6,262 nucleotides of DNA from a bacterium (GTDB lineage Bacteria; Zixibacteria; MSB-5A5; GN15; FEB-12): assembly GCA_030619425.1 (NCBI GenBank), contig JAUXBJ010000125.1, forward strand, positions 1-6,262, given 5' to 3'. Numbering within the stretch: position 1 is the stretch's first letter; each line of letters begins with the position of its first letter. A program made the translations under genes and the position numbers. Below, piece by piece: positions 5,147-6,262 of the stretch. The notes below the pieces were generated by a model. That model saw only the letters and a list, made by a program, of their open reading frames with translations, did no database searches and was not told where the DNA came from.

Positions 5147-6262
5147 TCACACCACTCGTTTCACTCGACGTTTGTATTCGAGAATACGGTAGAGAATAAA
5201 ACCGATAACGAGGATAGTGATAAACCAGATGTAGAACTGGCGAACGTAGAACTCGCCGCCGGATTCTTTCTCGCTGGCCGACTCGTGAAAAGTCCCCCGG
5301 GCGAAATCTGCCGGCAGACCTTCATGACAATGACCGCAGGTCGCCTGGATATTGGCCGGGTGAATCATCGAGCGCTCATCTGATTGCGGATAAATGTCAT
5401 GCACACCGTGGCAGGAGGCACAGTTGGCCGCCTTGGTCTGGCCCAGTTCGATCGCGACACCATGAAAGGACTCCTTGAAAGTGTCGATACGGTCTGCCTT
5501 CAGGCCGAACTTGCCCACGATGACCTCCGACGTGTGACAGTCACTGCAGGTTTTGGCGACATTCAGCGAATACACCTTGCTGGAAGGATCGAGATGCGGC
5601 CGGATATCATGTTCACCGTGACAGTTGGTGCAGGTCGGCGACTCCAGCGCGCCGATGGCAAGGCCGGTGCCATGCACCGATGCATTGAAGTGCTCGGCGA
5701 TCTCCTTATGGCAGTTGCCGCAGGTGGCGGCCACGTGGGTCTTGTATACGGGACTGTCGGGATTGTCCGACGGCATAGTGGAGTGGCTGCCATGGCAATC
5801 GATACAGGCCGGTGCTTCATCGTTGCCGTCAACCATCAACGCGCGACCGTGCACGGAATTCTTGTAGGCCTTTATCATCGCCGGCGAGGGAATTGCATCC
5901 ACGCGGTCCTTGAGCTGCTGGTCTTCGTGACAGGTGATACAAATCTGAACGGAAGTGCGGTGGAAGGTCTTCGAGTCGGGATCGGTGATAGCAAGGATAT
6001 CGTGTCCGCCGTGACAGGTGATGCAGGTGGGCAACCCGTCGATGTCCTGCTCACGGCCGCTCATGTGCGGGGACTGGTTAAATCCCTGTTCCGCTTTCTC
6101 ATGGCACGAGCCGCAAGCTACCTGGACCGCGGCCCCGGCGTGGCTACGAGAGGGGTTGACCTGGTGGCAATCGGTGCATCCAAGCTCGCCATGCACCGAT
6201 CCCTCGAGCTGCCCCATATTAACCGTGGCTGCCTGCTGCTGCCTGGCCGGCGGTTGACCGCC
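5147..6262 (-). CDS. Membrane-anchored multiheme cytochrome c (partial, N-terminus beyond window)
   Basis: Periplasmic electron-transfer cytochrome with ten visible CXXCH heme motifs. Counting from the first in-window Met (base 6217), their first Cys residues are at 14, 35, 65, 93, 138, 166, 196, 224, 266 and 294. Diheme modules repeat the pattern SVHG, then CHG.HDI, then TC..CH; the extra His residues are likely distal heme ligands. A single membrane helix at about 328-343 precedes a basic tail (EYKRRVKRVV), implying a periplasmic body and cytoplasmic C-terminus. The Met at 6217 is not a credible start: no signal peptide follows it, and the frame stays open for 15 more codons to the window edge. 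Alignment with the next gene (GQLEGSVH against QQLENSVH) places a signal peptide and one more heme just outside, giving about 11 hemes. The stop lies 6 bp before the next gene. The exact electron partner is unknown. Confidence 0.93.
   Translation of the reverse strand, partial: GGQPPARQQQAATVNMGQLEGSVHGELGCTDCHQVNPSRSHAGAAVQVACGSCHEKAEQGFNQSPHMSGREQDIDGLPTCITCHGGHDILAITDPDSKTFHRTSVQICITCHEDQQLKDRVDAIPSPAMIKAYKNSVHGRALMVDGNDEAPACIDCHGSHSTMPSDNPDSPVYKTHVAATCGNCHKEIAEHFNASVHGTGLAIGALESPTCTNCHGEHDIRPHLDPSSKVYSLNVAKTCSDCHTSEVIVGKFGLKADRIDTFKESFHGVAIELGQTKAANCASCHGVHDIYPQSDERSMIHPANIQATCGHCHEGLPADFARGTFHESASEKESGGEFYVRQFYIWFITILVIGFILYRILEYKRRVKRVV
5393..5429 (-). repeat. 37-bp near-identical direct repeat, copy in the upstream cytochrome gene
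   Basis: Partner of the copy at 4343-4379, in the same frame and at the same heme position (tenth visible motif, ANCASCHGVHDI). It supports a duplication origin of the two neighbouring cytochrome genes. Confidence 0.7.

Noticed and set aside
6249..6262. Palindrome GGCGGT-TG-ACCGCC at the right edge as an operator or hairpin
   Set aside because: It falls inside the inferred coding frame of the first cytochrome and touches the window edge, so neither extent nor function can be judged.

Overview
The window is a dense cluster of respiratory cytochrome genes, all on the minus strand, so transcription runs from base 6262 towards base 1. Five genes fill it almost completely: a multiheme cytochrome c open at the right edge (5147-6262), a nine-heme membrane-anchored cytochrome c (4082-5140), a membrane cytochrome b (3120-4073), a fifteen-heme NapC/NirT-like cytochrome c (1555-3123), and a fusion of an eleven-heme cytochrome c with a cytochrome b domain, open at the left edge (1-1482). 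I count 45 c-type heme attachment motifs: 42 CXXCH, two CX4CH and one CX3CH.

Layout from upstream to downstream: the first four genes are spaced by 6 bp, 8 bp and a 4-bp ATGA overlap, as expected for one translationally coupled operon. The only real gap is 72 bp (1483-1554), before the fusion gene. It holds a small inverted repeat and a good ribosome binding site. No convincing promoter was found, and the operon promoter probably lies beyond 6262. There is no gene-free stretch over 300 bases, and I saw no tRNA, rRNA, CRISPR or mobile element.

Three of the four c-type cytochromes are paralogues. They share heme-to-heme spacing, a repeated diheme module (SVHG ... C..CHG.HDI ... TC..CH) and a C-terminal membrane anchor. 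The second copy lacks one diheme module. In the fusion gene the same c-type module continues into a cytochrome b domain that aligns with the separate cytochrome b gene. This suggests that the split pair (4082-5140 with 3120-4073) forms a complex equivalent to the fused protein.

Inferred role: the b-type subunits exchange electrons with the menaquinone pool in the inner membrane and pass them through hemes b to periplasmic heme wires, with the fifteen-heme protein as another membrane-anchored relay. The fusion resembles in architecture the Geobacter CbcL type of inner-membrane b/c cytochrome used in extracellular electron transfer. The terminal acceptor cannot be read from this window: no CXXCK catalytic heme, molybdopterin or iron-sulfur subunit is present.

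Organism: moderately GC-rich DNA, periplasmic multiheme cytochromes and quinone-linked cytochrome b proteins suggest an anaerobic or facultative, Gram-negative-type bacterium with multiheme-based respiration, for example a Geobacter-like Desulfobacterota/Desulfuromonadota member or an uncultured lineage such as Zixibacteria. The sequence alone does not fix the phylum.
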